A DNA stretch of 64,000 bases from Arbacia lixula (lineage: Eukaryota > Echinodermata > Echinoidea > Arbacioida > Arbaciidae): positions 27,522,237 through 27,586,236 of the forward strand of contig OZ022577.1 of the NCBI GenBank assembly GCA_963669155.1, given 5' to 3'. A program made the position numbers and the translations under genes. Below, piece after piece: positions 19,111-32,048 of this stretch. Numbering within the stretch: the first letter of the stretch is position 1; each line of letters starts with the position of its first letter. The notes under the pieces were generated by a model. That model was not told the DNA's origin. It was given only the letters and a program-made list of their open reading frames with translations, and did not search any database.

Positions 19111-21288
19111 CATTTAACAGGCTTAAGTGGATGCATATAATAAGTCTATATAATCTTGTTCATTATACTAGTGTAAGATTTTGTATATTTACTTTCTCTT
19201 GGCATCTCACCATTCTGATGTAGCTCAATGTTATCTATGACTGAAGCTACATGTGCTTCATTTTTAGAATTACAGTAAACAGTTTTGCTCCTGAATCATC
19301 GTTATTATCAACATTACTTGTAGATTAAGATTTAAGTGCGTTGAATGTATTAACACAAACCTCCATCCAATATCTAACACTTTAAACAGAATTTAACCAT
19401 TCGTAGCTGAACGTGGAACTGCTGTGCGAGCCTTCACTTCGTGAAAAATGGTACCCAACATAGGGTCACATATCGTTATAGGTCGTGGAATATCACAGCG
19501 CATCCCAACAGAGTGCGGTTTGTGACTTTTCCAATATTGATCCTGATCAATACGACTTAGAGACACAATAATATTAGATGATACCTGTCGCGCTTTGTTG
19601 TGATTTGATGCAGTTTTCACGATTGATAATTACTTATTGATCGTCGAACATTACACAAATAATGAATGTTTATGAGTGCAATGGACAAAATATTTCATGA
19701 GGTGAAAGATGAAAAGATCCATTCAACTCGGCTACGCCTCGTTGAATGGATCATTTATTTCATCTTTCACCGAATGAAATATTCTGTCCATTGCCCGAAT
19801 GACAAAAAACAAAACAAAAAAACAAATTCACAATTTGTTTTATATGACACCTAGATAGATCCCAAATTAGCTCGATATGCATATGAACAAGTACAGCTGC
19901 TGAGCGGTCGCGGTTCGCGTACACAACAACATACGCGAGTACTGGTGGTCTCGACGAGACAATATCGTATGGATCCAAGATTGCACGGTTGATGACGTCA
20001 TTGTAAATGGACTAAATGATCGATATCAAACAACCAATCAAATGGCACTGATCTATCTATGTGTCATATACAATTCTACCGTCAAAAATCATATTTCTAC
20101 AATCAACACGATTGCAATGACTGACCCAAAGATGTGATAACATCTGATAGGATCACCACGATTACTCCACAATTTGCGTCATGAATCAAATTGTGGCGTG
20201 AATCATGATTGTTGAAGGGTGGTATTAAATAACTACAGCTGATTGCATTCCGCAGCAAGAATGATCTAGTCAAATACCTTACGCAATTCTGCGCGAAATG
20301 TGTAACGTCATGACGCCACCACACGTTCAGTCGAAAACTGACCATGGCGAATTGCGCATAAGAAGCCGATAAAGAGGGCGTGGATGAAGGTTTGAGTTAA
20401 TCTTCTCTTTGATAATGCATGATAGCCCCATGCTAAGTAAAACACAATGTGTTGCTTATGAGAGAAAAGGGCTTTGACAGGTACTAAGAACATGAAATAT
20501 AGTTGAAGGTAGTAAAGGTCTTACGCGACAGAAATAGTACTAGTTAATGATTTTTTTTTTTCATCAAAATAATATTTCGATGGGTTCCAAAATGATATTT
20601 TGGGCAAAAAAATATTCTGATCAGTGCTTTTTCTCCCAAACATTTCGAGGTGAAATATGATATCAAGCGCAAGTCAAAGACATATCTGATTAAATTCGGA
20701 ATGTATGTATACTGTACTTGTTCTGGTTCTACAAAATAATGTGAATGGCTTCTTTTTTAATCTCTATTTTGGGCATCGACAACTTACACGACCAATATGC
20801 ATGCACTAAGTTGAAGATGGCATAGATATCTTTTAGCGGAGTTCGTTAAAATCGGATGTTTCTTTTTTAGAAGCAAACTCTTATGTATCAAATGTAAGAG
20901 TATGCTCTCCCCTAGCTCGACAGCGAAGTTGTAGTCGACCTATGTTAAATATTCATCCCTCAATAATGAATACATGTAGATTATTTGACAAATACTGAGG
21001 ACTATCGGCTGAAAAAGGCGATTTGTTAAGCCTCAGTGGTACGTATGATCTACAGTGTAGCAGCATCTATCATGTCTACATAATATTGGTACTGCATAAC
21101 GTGGCCTTGAATTGTTTGTGTCTGTGATCATATTTCACGCGAACGATCATCACTTATCGATCACAATGTGCGCGCACGCGTGCTGCCGCTGCTGCGCGAC
21201 GAACACACCTGGGATGTTTGCTCGCATTCCTTCACACCGTGCACTCAGTGTTTTAACAGTTTTAACCATTACATTACCGAGCCTTGGA
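19111..21288. other. Intergenic block 1
   Basis: No protein gene recognised. Contains one clear hairpin element (19678-19794). The rest is AT-rich with short spurious frames. Confidence 0.5.
19678..19794. repeat. Palindromic MITE-like hairpin
   Basis: The left arm starts GCAATGGACAAAATATTTCA and the right arm ends with its near complement TGAAATATTCTGTCCATTGC. The arms are about 50 bases and the centre reads CTCGGCTACGCCTCG. A smaller hairpin at 36612-36654 has the related centre CTCGGCTGCGCTTCG. Confidence 0.8.
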
Positions 21289-21475
21289 ACCCCCATTGGC
21301 TTATGACACATCTTCATGCCAATGGTGATGAAAGGGTTAACCCTAACATTACAATGCATTGAATGACCACATTGGCGTTTTGCACTTATGTGCACCAATG
21401 GTAACGAGAGACTTAACTATTACCCCAATGGCTTATTACACATCTTCATGCCAATGGTAATGAGAGGGTTCAGGT
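21289..21475 (+). repeat. Tandem array of small palindromic units
   Basis: Three head-to-tail units at about 21289-21343, 21369-21417 and 21422-21470. Each has the form CATTGGC...GCCAATGGTAATGA followed by GAGGGTTAA-like sequence. The middle unit is the most diverged. A related fragment, CCATGGTTATGAGAGGGTT, lies at about 44020. Confidence 0.65.
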
Positions 21476-22160
21476 GATCTTAATAACCGTGTCTTCAGAA
21501 CGGTTCATTGTTTGTTGACATCTGCCCCCGGATACCAGAGTCTAGAGGATCGGTCAGGGTAAGATTTCTCCCCCAACCGACTCCCGTCCTAATTTGAAAT
21601 GTCCCGCCCGGGATGCATTGAAAATATCCAATCAATTTGAAGAACTGCTTTTCTTTGAGTCAGTCTGGGGTGAAAAACGAGGGTGATCTCTGGCCCAAAG
21701 GCCAAGAAGTCAACCGAAGGAGCTCTCGGAATGAACTAATAAATGACACCCCACGTCATGCCCATGCAGCTACTATGGTAACCAGATACCTGCTTGAATA
21801 AAGAGGAAGAGTGATTAGATGTCGCGTTGTGTCAATGTTGATATCGGATTGCCATGCGATGCCGAAAGGTGAATCCGTAATGATATTAGGACGACGAATA
21901 TGACATTAGCTTCAACTTTGCCTGATTTAGACAGTCGGGTTGTCTTGGATGCAGTACAAGAGGAGATGCTGAGAAAAGGGCATTTCTCCATTCTGAGAAG
22001 CCTTCTACTTCTCTTTTTGTATCACGTTGTCATAAGCGATGGGAGCTGATTAACGTCAGACACATAAGACCAAAGATATATTCCAGACAACCATAATGAG
22101 TAGATTACTATTAATGTTTGCCTACGTTAACAATTCGAGTACCGGAAAATGAGAGAAACG
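21476..22160. other. Intergenic block 2
   Basis: Complex, non-repetitive DNA with moderate GC. It includes CTATGGTAACCAGATAC near 21774-21790, an X-box-like half-palindrome. No exon found. Confidence 0.4.
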
Positions 22161-22199
22161 CTAAGTGTGTGCGTGTATGTGTGTGTGAGTGTGTGGGTG

Positions 22200-22237
<38 letters not shown>

Positions 22238-22551
22238 AGAAGGAGTGGTGCCATTAATCGAGAAAAATCACATAACTATTTTAGATTATAGGGAGGAAGA
22301 AAGAAATAAAAATTCAAATGGACAAGCTAGGGAGCCATCTACAAAAATGGGAACTTGCTAAGTTGGATTGAAGAGGGTTTTGGGGGGTTTTGGTGTTTTT
22401 TTTTCTTTTTTAATCATTTGATTCTCTCAACCCCCCCCCCCCCCCCCCAGAAGTCCATTTCCATTTCCTTTTGTGATGTACTACAGAAAGGTTTTTCTTT
22501 AAGATATACATTATATATGGGTGTGTGTATGTGTAGGTGTGTGTGTATGTG

Positions 22552-22591
<40 letters not shown>

Positions 22592-22781
22592 TGCGTGTGT
22601 CCTTATGGTGAAGTGCATAGGGAGTAAGTTTATTTAATGGGGTTTAATTTGATTTCATTCGTTGCATGATTGTATGTAAAGGTTAATTTTTTGTTTGTTT
22701 TATAATGGCGTATGTATGAAGGTTTATTAGAATTGTATTTCGTTACAAAAAGTTCACTTTTGTAAATAACAGAATAAAAAA

Positions 22782-22820
<39 letters not shown>
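22161..22820. repeat. Microsatellite cluster
   Basis: (TG)n at about 22165-22237, a C homopolymer near 22430-22448, (TG)n at 22518-22600 and (TA)n at 22784-22818. Confidence 0.95.
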
Positions 22821-22821
<1 letters not shown>

Positions 22822-25012
22822 GGCGACAAACACACACACACATTAGGAAGACATAGAGACATAAAAACAAGTCGATGGTCTTGAGGATTTCATGTTAAAT
22901 GCTTGGATGAAACGTGAATTTGTGTACTTGTCTTATTCGTTTTACGCAAATCTACGAAAAGTGTTTATTAATGATGTTTCATTGAATTTAACAGAAAATA
23001 CTGCAGTGAAAGTTCAAAGTACAACTTTTTTGAGTGAGATGCCCTCTTGTGACACGCACTGACGTTGTTGGTGGCAATTGAGAATGGAGCTTATCATTGG
23101 ACTGTATGGAGGACAAAATCATCATTTATCCACAACATCCAAGAGTGATGATGATATATTTTGCAGTAAACATGGTAAAAGGAGGGAAAGAGGTTAGTGT
23201 AAACATTGATACATTTGTTTTGTCAAAGGATGAAGTCAAATTTAATTGGTTCATTTCAGTCTTTGCCTCGTGAAAGTGAATGACACATTTATAATGCTGT
23301 TGGTAGTGGTTGGTGATTTCAAGGTCCCCTGACATGAAAATGTATGTTGACTTATGTTGATGCAACATAATATCTATATAACAAACCACTAACTGTTCAA
23401 CGGAAATATGTGTCCCTTATTTAAAAATAATTTTTGAGCCCCGCCTCCAAAATATCCTCCAACTCAAGATTCCCCCTGTGACATCATCAAAGGTAAAAAT
23501 GATCAAGATCATAGACAGAATTTATGCACAAACTAAACATTGCAATGACTACCTCCACCTTCCCACAAGAGCATCACATGTCTTCACACAATACCATCTG
23601 ACAACCTTTCATGTGGGAATGGTTGTTTCCTTATGTCAGAAATATGTTAGCGATGCCAAAGAAAAAATAAATTTGGATTATATAAACATGTGATGGTATT
23701 ATAAGCACTTGCCTGTTATCATTGCAATGTTTGTTTCTGTTATGGAACACCAGGAAGGTGTTAAAACTGGAGTCGGCACGAAGAGCAATTTATTCCTACA
23801 CCAGTTGCGTTCATTGATAGCACAATAGAATATTTGACTCGTTTGGTTCTTTGATCGAGGGATATGCAAGACAAATTTTGGATTCATTTAGAGGAATGTA
23901 TATTCTGTATGCGCACAAGATTTCAGAACCACTTCATATACTGAAGTGCATATGCAGTAGTAGAACATCGTATAATGATACGATTTTGTAAATTTTCTGA
24001 TTATGTTGTTGCTTTGTTTTTTTGATAAATCGAGAATACTGTCGAAAACATGTCAGAGAAATGCCTCCATATCGCCCATTGGTCAATCATATTTCCTTAC
24101 AAATATCTTGTAAATCGTTTATTGAGTGTTTCACCTTCCATGGAAACAACCTCGATTTCATGTCTGGAGATGTCGGGAAAAGTTAAGGACCAAATTCTTT
24201 CTACAATTTTATCAAAATTTCCCTTCGCTCAACCCCAATCGAATTCCCAGTGTGTGTAATAAGATCAGCTATGAGCTCCCATCGAAGGCTGAACGGTTGA
24301 CATATTTCGCAAACCAGATTTTCTTTTGTTATTCAGAGGAAGGCACTGCCTAATTAGAAATACAACCTATTGTTTGAAACACCTGAATGTCTTGAAGTTT
24401 TATGAGGCGATGGTCATCATAGATCAAAGCAAAGGAAGTCTATCCGAGCGCAACCCATCCATGATAGGTCCATGTCCATGGAAACACTAACCTATTGCTA
24501 ACATAAGTTCCATGCATGTAATGCAAGACACAAGGATATGATGTTGTACTTGTTATGTTCTCTTTGTTTACCTTTGTCAATGACATTTTTTCACGGAATT
24601 CATAGAAGTCACAAAACGACTTGAAGGTGATTAAACATGCTAAACGATGACATTCCAAAGGAGGAACGAAGAAAATTTCCGTCAAAATCATTGTTTGATA
24701 TACCTCGGCTACAGTCACAAATACAAATTAAGAAGTATGAATCAAACGTTTTAACATATTCTGATAACAGTTATCGATAATCACAGACATTTAGCGTCAC
24801 TTTGATTATTACATTCTATAAAGTTATTTTCTTACATAATATTCTTTTTGCTGCGTCCGAGTATTTTTATACAGTGATTTACACTTTGAGAAGTAAGAGA
24901 TAAAACGGTATGGTTGTGTAGGAATCTTATGTTGTAAATGTTTGTTTTCTTTTGACTGATCCCTTGAGATGGCACTGGTTCGTATCACGGTGCAGAGTAC
25001 AGTCAGACGATA
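22821..25012. other. Intergenic block 3
   Basis: AT-rich sequence with no recognised gene. Short frames on both strands lack any family motif. Confidence 0.45.
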
Positions 25013-25025
25013 CCAAAAATAAAGT

Positions 25026-25165
25026 GCCACGATTCTGTAGTCGTAAGAGCCTGTGACTGGTAATGTGACGTCATCTACTTGCACAAATCTTATGACTGAG
25101 CTTTACGATTCAACCAGTCGCGGGGAGTCATACGACTGCTCAGATGGTGTCGTCTGTGACGTCCT
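25026..25165 (+). repeat. Dispersed repeat family A, copy 2
   Basis: Aligns along its whole length with 32049-32192. Shared words are GCCACGATTCT, ATGTGACGTCA, ACACAAAT/GCACAAAT and CCAGTCGC. Confidence 0.7.
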
Positions 25166-25239
25166 TAACTCTGTTTGTGTTATTGGTGCATTTGTACACA
25201 AGTTATACACGCAAAGTTCATAGAGCAGTAGCTTTTCTT

Positions 25240-25825
25240 GAACGCGGAAGGTTAAGGGCTTCTCCACATAGGGTACATGCACCCTAGCGGGTCATCATCT
25301 CTTCTAGGTTCTAGCCGCATGTTATCAGCTCGAATTCGCGCATATGGCGCGCTACGAAACTGTGCGCATCTAGTCGAGCGGTGGCGCGATCCCCGAAAAT
25401 CCGCCACCCGGGAGTAAATATTCTTGAAGAGACAGAGGGAAGGCAACGAGAGGGAGAAAGAGGAGAGTGTGGCCGAGGCAAATGGCGGGAAAAGAAGGAG
25501 AAACGCATGAATGCATCGCCGTGTTTTGGTTTGGTGGCATGATAAATCTGATAAAGCTTGATACAGCCCACCAAAGCCGCTGGCTTGGCCATGTCGCTAA
25601 TAACGTCTCGATCTAATAAGCAGGCCTTAGAAGCCTGCAGGTGGTATACCTGGCACTCGTCTAATAGATTAAATATCTCAATCCTCCCTCCGTGCAGGCC
25701 CTTCATCCGGGACAAAATAATATCCATACAGTTAGCAGGGTGTTTGGGAGATGGACGGAGGGGGAGGGGACTGATTGAAGAGCTAAGCATGAAATCGGTC
25801 AATCCTAAGTTTCTGTTGTAGATAC
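25240..25825. other. Complex GC-richer island
   Basis: About 580 bp of non-repetitive sequence. The longest frame is a 163-codon minus-strand frame (25311-25802) with no recognisable domain, and overlapping frames exist on the other strand. It could be a conserved non-coding element or an unrecognised exon. Sequence alone does not decide. Confidence 0.3.
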
Positions 25826-26197
25826 ATTAAGGTACTACAGATGAAACTTAGACGTTAGATTCTGAATTTTTATATCAATATATCCCTTTCTATATAGACA
25901 CTTCAAGCGTATTTTGTTATGTGTTTTGCGTATGGATATGTTTGCGTGTGTATGTGCGCGTGAGGATTGGGGTTGCAAATTCTTAATTGATTTGTTTAAA
26001 CTTACCAGACATTGCCGCAACAAATTTTAAAATGCATATGTAATCTACTTTGCAGTTCAATTGATTGAATTGCATGACAAACAAACCTTCTTTTCAATAT
26101 GCATGAAACAGCTTTGCACGATCTCACAAATGTATATTGCGTTTCATGGTTAATCAACTATACATTCCATATTAATTACACATATAGTATTCGGCTG

Positions 26198-26199
<2 letters not shown>
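25826..26199. other. Short AT-rich spacer
   Basis: Nothing recognised before the (TA)n run at 26200. Confidence 0.4.

Positions 26200-26244
<45 letters not shown>
26200..26244. repeat. (TA)n microsatellite, left of palindrome
   Basis: About 22 TA units. A second (TA)n lies at 26744-26773, so the palindrome sits between two TA tracts. Confidence 0.95.
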
Positions 26245-26247
<3 letters not shown>

Positions 26248-26283
26248 GAAGAATAGAGGATGCGATGGCGCTGATTACTAGGT

Positions 26284-26742
26284 GAAGACAAACAAATTAA
26301 ATGAAACGCCGGAGAAGAAAAATTATTCGAATTTTCGGTCATAGACCTTTATCAAGAATGAATGACTGAACAATTTACACAAAAACATGATTGCGTACAA
26401 CGAGCGTATTTTAAACTGAAACTAGGGGCGCTTATTACATATTGTTACGTAGTACAAGATAGGCGTAAAACTAGGTAAACCAAATTATAGAGTAAAATCC
26501 ACATATCGACATGATGTCGATATGTGGATTTTACTCTATAATTTGGTTTACCTAGTTTTACGCCTATCTTGTACTACGTAACAATATGTAATAAGCGCCC
26601 CTAGTTTCAGTTTAAAATACGCTCGTTGTACGCAATCATGTTTTTGTGTAAATTGTTCAGTCATTCATTCTTGATAAAGGTCTATGACCGAAAATTCGAA
26701 TAATTTTTCTTCTCCGGCGTTTCATTTAATTTGTTTGTCTTC
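26284..26742. repeat. 459-bp palindrome
   Basis: Arms of 229 bases on each side of G26513 read as exact reverse complements by eye, with no spacer (centre CGACAT G ATGTCG). Each arm carries TTGATAAAGGTCTATGACCG followed by AAAATTCG, a degenerate hammerhead-like core. It may be a fold-back mobile element inserted in or expanded from TA repeats, or a cloning or assembly artefact. Confidence 0.9.
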
Positions 26743-26743
26743 A

Positions 26744-26774
<31 letters not shown>

Positions 26775-26777
<3 letters not shown>

Positions 26778-28639
26778 TATATCAAATAACATCTCTTACT
26801 TTTCAACTAAGTATGTACTTTTGAAGAGAAAAAATAGCACTTCCCTTTCCCCATCTCACCCTATACGCTTTCTTCTAGCCCATTGACATGCACTGCGTTA
26901 CCTAAGCCCCGTATCAATTCATCTGCCATCATGTACTGTTAATAACTAGATTTGGGTAATTTCCTCTCCTCCCACCGACCCAAATTAAATCAAATTGGTC
27001 TAGCAGAGAGAGAGAGAGAGGGGGGGGGGGGGTAGAGGGAGAGGAGGTACAGTAGCAAGTACTCTTCATAAAAGAAAAGTCATCTCATCTAGAGAAGCCC
27101 ATAGGCTGCAATGTCTGCAACCCTGGTTTGGAAGAAAACAGAACATGACCTTTCTAAGGCGTTAATATTGTATTCAGATGTTACACTTCTTGCTGAAACG
27201 GTTAAGCAGAAGATATTGTCAGAATGGACTGCCACATTCCTCGTGTATATGTACTTCATTAATCAATAATTTATAAGACTTATTTCCGTGTTTCAATTTG
27301 GGGCAAGAAAAGACCTAATTGTATGTTTCTGTTTCTCCATGATTATGTAAGAATTTTGTCAGTTGTGCTACAAAGATATTAGTCTCATTCGAAATTTAAC
27401 CACCATTGAAGAATATAAGAGGAAACTAGTTCCTCGTCAAAAATATGCTAGATTCATCGCTTAGACAATTTAGATAGAACTTCAGGCAAGAACTTGACTG
27501 AAGAAGGCCTAACAGCCGAAAGCTCTTAAATATACTTGGAAGGTCCAGCTACGCCCCAGCTCCTAGACTCTATTTTCTCATTTATGTACTCTGGAGCAAC
27601 TTCTTATCATGTCAAAGTTGCGAACTCTTGCACTCTTTTATATATATATATATTTGAGTATCAACATTAGTAACAAGAACATAAGACTTTGCTTTTGTTG
27701 AAATGAAAACAATAATATCACCTTGTAGGGAAAGAAGAAATAAACACAACATTAGGTTATAAACAAATCAGTGAAAACACTAGACTAGCCAAATCTGAAA
27801 GTATTAGTGATGTGTTTTGAGCCTTAAATAAAGTTTTAGTATTAAAAAGCGATGTTCAGAGGCGACAATATGCTCAATATTTGAACTAGTGTTTATGATA
27901 ATTGTCATCCGAGATGAGGGACCGACTAGCGGTAACAGTGTATCGATTGAGAATTGATACAAATTTAACACAAAAAACATATACAGAAAAAATATACAGT
28001 ACCGACGATACAAATAATACAAGTTAGAAATAGTAAACATCTCCGTTGCATGATAAGTGTAGTTCACGATTACAACCTGTAGTTGAATAAAATAATAGAG
28101 TGATCAGATATTTGCCTTATTTCTGAATTGTCTCATTGGAAATAACAAAGGACAATTCAACGAGGGACCACTGTACTAAACAGATTCGCCACAATACACA
28201 CGGTGTCCTTGATTGAACCGAAGGCTTTGTCACCTGTTGTGATGTCTTACATAAACGTTATAAGAAGTCATGACCTTCTTTTCAACTCGCACTTTACTTG
28301 ACGCTTCGTTACCTGGGTATCTTCAAGAACTGTACATAATGTTGTTGTTAACGGTTGACATTTTGTTGTGACGTTTAATTCTGTTTTTTCTTCCCCTCCT
28401 CCTGTCTTGAAGTAATCGCTATATTTCCCCTTCTTCTTTTCCTGCTCACCTTAGCTACTTCAATCTGTTTTCATATCAAAGCGTACTTCACATGCGAGTG
28501 TCTTTGTTGGAGAGTATGTATATGTATTTGCATTACGTACTAGATGTGATAATCCTCTCATTCTTATAGGTGCATGATATGTGTAGGAATACGACATACC
28601 TTTCATGGCTTGGATCTAAGAGGGTTAACGTGTCTTTGC
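26775..28639. other. Intergenic block 4
   Basis: Contains an (AG)n/G-run at about 27005-27033, a hammerhead-like core at 27498-27525 and a short (TA)n near 27638. No protein gene. Confidence 0.45.
27498..27525 (+). ncRNA. Hammerhead-like ribozyme core (Penelope type)
   Basis: CTGAAGA, then AGGCCTAACAGCC (a GGC/GCC stem), then GAAAGC. This is the CUGANGA - stem II - GAAA layout of the minimal hammerheads described in Penelope-like elements. No flanking element can be delimited. Confidence 0.4.
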
Positions 28640-29203
28640 ACTAGGTGTTACAAAAACGACACTTTTGAAAAATGGTGAAAAATAAGTTACAGCTTGAATC
28701 AAGCTGAAATGTATACGTCATGAACTTAAATAATGTCAAATGTCTTCAAAGCAGGTTTCGTGATATTTCATACATTAATATTCTTGTACTCAACCTTTAA
28801 AAATTCAATGAGATTTTCACTTTTGGAAGAATTTGGACCTAAACGTGTGTGTTTCACATAATTATTTCAGAACACAACAATGGTCATTGTTTATCACGCC
28901 TATTAATCCACATCAACTTCCATTATATTAATAATGCATGATTTCTTCTGGCAGAAAAGACGTTGTGGGCTGACATGTGTGATAAACAATGGCCATTGTT
29001 GTGTTCTGAATTAATTATCAGATACACACACTTTTTTAAATCAAAATTTGCACCAAAATCAAAATCTCATTAAACATTTACAGAGTTATTACAAGAAAAT
29101 TGATTGATGAAATGTCACAACATCTGCTTCTAAAAACTCTGACATCCCTTGAACTAATTGAGATTATTTTTCGAAAGTGTCAAGATTTGTGTTAACATCT
29201 AGT
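28640..29203. repeat. Old imperfect inverted repeat, ~560 bp
   Basis: The left end ACTAGGTGTTACAAAAACGA pairs with the right end ...TTTGTGTTAACATCTAGT. The inner arms pair through GTGATAAACAATGGCCATTG / CAATGGTCATTGTTTATCAC. The spacer is about 80 bp (28900-28979). Mismatches throughout suggest it is older than the other palindromes. Confidence 0.8.
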
Positions 29204-31943
29204 ACTTAAATGTCTGGCTTTCATGCCTCTGTCAGTTTTGTACGCGTATGCGAATTTATCTACATTTACATTTCCTTCGTTTTTCTTTATATCTCGTGCA
29301 GCAGCTACACACATTGCCAATGCTTCGCACAAACACTTCACACTTTACTGCCTATATATAACTGTTGTCTTGACGACTCTTCACCGACAAGACCGCGGAA
29401 TCCGTCAAAATCCGTCTCACAAGAGAACTCGTTCAGACACGCCGCAACGGAGTGTGAACGGTGCTAACCATCACGCATTGTAAAATGATAGCTTGTCACG
29501 TTATGAGCTACGTTTACATCTTGCGCATATACACCGTTGTTGTAGGTGGTGAGGCTTACGGTAATGAGGTTGAGTGCGGAGCTTTATACGTCTAATGCTC
29601 CTGAAAAAAAAAGTTCCAATCCATAGATTATACAGCGTGATGAACCTTTATCATTTTGTCTACACCCACAACACAACAATTATGATATCATAAAACCAAA
29701 TCTGATCGAATGCTTGTGTAGATTTTCGTTCAACAGAGTGGCCCAACTACTGTCGACAAATTTTAGCGTTAATGTTGTTTATACTTTTTTAGCTTTAATT
29801 TGTGGCTACAAGTCTGCATATCGCTTCGTACGTCTTATGTCCCAATTATATTCTTGACTGTGACGTGTCATGCACAAATTGCTCACCATTAATGCGCGCA
29901 AACTCCATAAAATATACATATGCCTGGAACACAAAGGGTTAATGACGCTTTCTTGTTGTCTTTATGTGACGTTCTGTCATAAAAAAAAAGATCATCGCGT
30001 TCTTCTTTTCGTGGCTTATTCGGACAAAAATTGACATGTCTCCTTGGTATGTACTTGTATATGCTTGGTTTAGCGATTCACGATTTAAACCAAAGCAGAG
30101 ATAATGAAATGTAATCGAATAACAAAAGCAATGTTTGCAGTCATGTTACGCTTGGGAAACAACTTCTGGTTTAAGAGTTATAATAGTTGACCCTAGTGAA
30201 TCCGGGAGAAGGTGATGTTAACTCTTAAAGTGCTGCTGTGTGTATTCTTCCGCTAGTAATGCACATATTAGACAGATAGAGAAGCAATTCTGTCTGGCAC
30301 GGGAAGGGTTGAGGGGCGCCCCCAATGTTTACTCCCATCTGTTGAAATGGGTAAACCATGTCCTCGGTGTGCTAGCCCCAATCAAGAGGCCGGTGTTTAA
30401 TGAAGGGTCTGCCCGACTTTGGCGTAACATTTAATTAAGATGTCGCGTCGATTAGTCGCGATGAGGCTTGATGTCTGGATGAGACGAGACACATTTCTTC
30501 TGGTAGAGCTATCTTCTTCAAAGCGGAAGAGCCATCTAATACCATGACGACATCCTACTCTTTGTCTTGAATGCATTGGACAACGGGTTCCGCACGCAAG
30601 GATCACTTGTTTTCGTTCTGGGTTTTGGAATATCTAGATGACAAAGGAAGAGCCGTAAAATTTATGACAAAAAAGGTGCCATAATCAAATAGGGATATTC
30701 TGATCAACGCGAAGTTAGTTATGGTTACTGCAAATACTATATTGCTCGTGCTTGATGAACGATCATTGATACATGTACAATATTTTCCTTAATTTCAATC
30801 GTTTACTACCTTTTTCTCACTGGCACAAATCGCACTGACCGAACTTAATCAAAGGTCAGAAGATCGTTCATTGCGAGTATTACCTGAGCGTGATGCCAAT
30901 TTAAGGTAACTTGTCAAGCACAACATTAGTCTACGTATATTAATATACACTTTGTTACTAACGATTTTCCTCGTTCTATCTAATTATTTCGTACCAATTC
31001 AACAGAATAGTATTCTCCATGGTTCGTTGCAATGATCCCCAATAATTATAATTAAAGTTTGTTTACCTGTCCACTACTGGTTCATGACAGAATACAACAC
31101 TGTCATTGGAAATTATTTTTTGCTGATTATAACCATATTTGGTTATAATTATATATATATTTACATATATCTCATATACATAGTGTAAGGTGCCTTGAAG
31201 GGCAAATTTTTATATACCCACACAGCCTCCACCTCTAAATTACAATTGTAAGGTCTGCTGCTACAGATTCACATTCGTAAACACAATGTTCTTATATACT
31301 ATAGATATTATAGATGGGAAAACATCTTTGAAATATTATTATGATTATAAATTTAATTTAAAGATCCTTGCATGATAAAATGTACACGACGAGCTTTTCC
31401 AAACACATTCTACAAGTCGCTAAAACTTACTTTGTGGCCATTCTTAGCTCAGAGCTGCTCAGAGCGTCGATGAGAAAAGAAAGAGGAGAATAGATTAGGA
31501 TTGTTTTAATGTGGGAAGATTGAAAAGCAAATAGGTGGAGAGGCGTCAGAGCCTGCTTGCTTCCTGATCGAGTCATGTGTCTGATGGGATGATTTACACG
31601 TCTGCATGTCAGTGGCGCGTATGGAATGCTGATGTCGTCCAGGCATGCGTCTATCAAATTAATGTCTGTAGTTAGAATCAGAGTTTCTATAATTATGCGC
31701 ATGTGTTACTAACATATAGATATATTTGTATGTTGTTATGAGAAAATCTTTTTGCATGTGTTGATGCGTAATTATGATTGTAATGTATCTAACTAAACAT
31801 GCACAGATACCCTATGCGATTTTTATCGGCCTGATTTAGATATGTGACACAGTGAGAAATCTTATGCGACACGCATCCCACGCCCAAATCTTTTAAAATT
31901 GCTATAACATTTTCCTCGTAAATGCAAAGACACCCCCCCCCCT

Positions 31944-31948
<5 letters not shown>
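29204..31948. other. Intergenic block 5
   Basis: AT-rich. A family-B-like half element is at about 29879-29942 (ends AACACAAAGGGTTAA). A complex GC-richer island lies at 30220-30610. No protein gene seen. Confidence 0.4.

Positions 31949-31992
<44 letters not shown>
31949..31992. repeat. (AC)n microsatellite
   Basis: About 22 AC units following a C homopolymer at 31932-31942. Confidence 0.95.
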
Positions 31993-31995
<3 letters not shown>

Positions 31996-32048
31996 CCCAT
32001 TCGACCTTTGTGCAGCGGCACAACGTCAATTTCAGACAGAACGATCTT

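Noticed and set aside
21160..21398. 82-codon minus-strand frame near 21.2 kb
   Set aside because: Overlaps the small palindromic tandem units; composition-driven.
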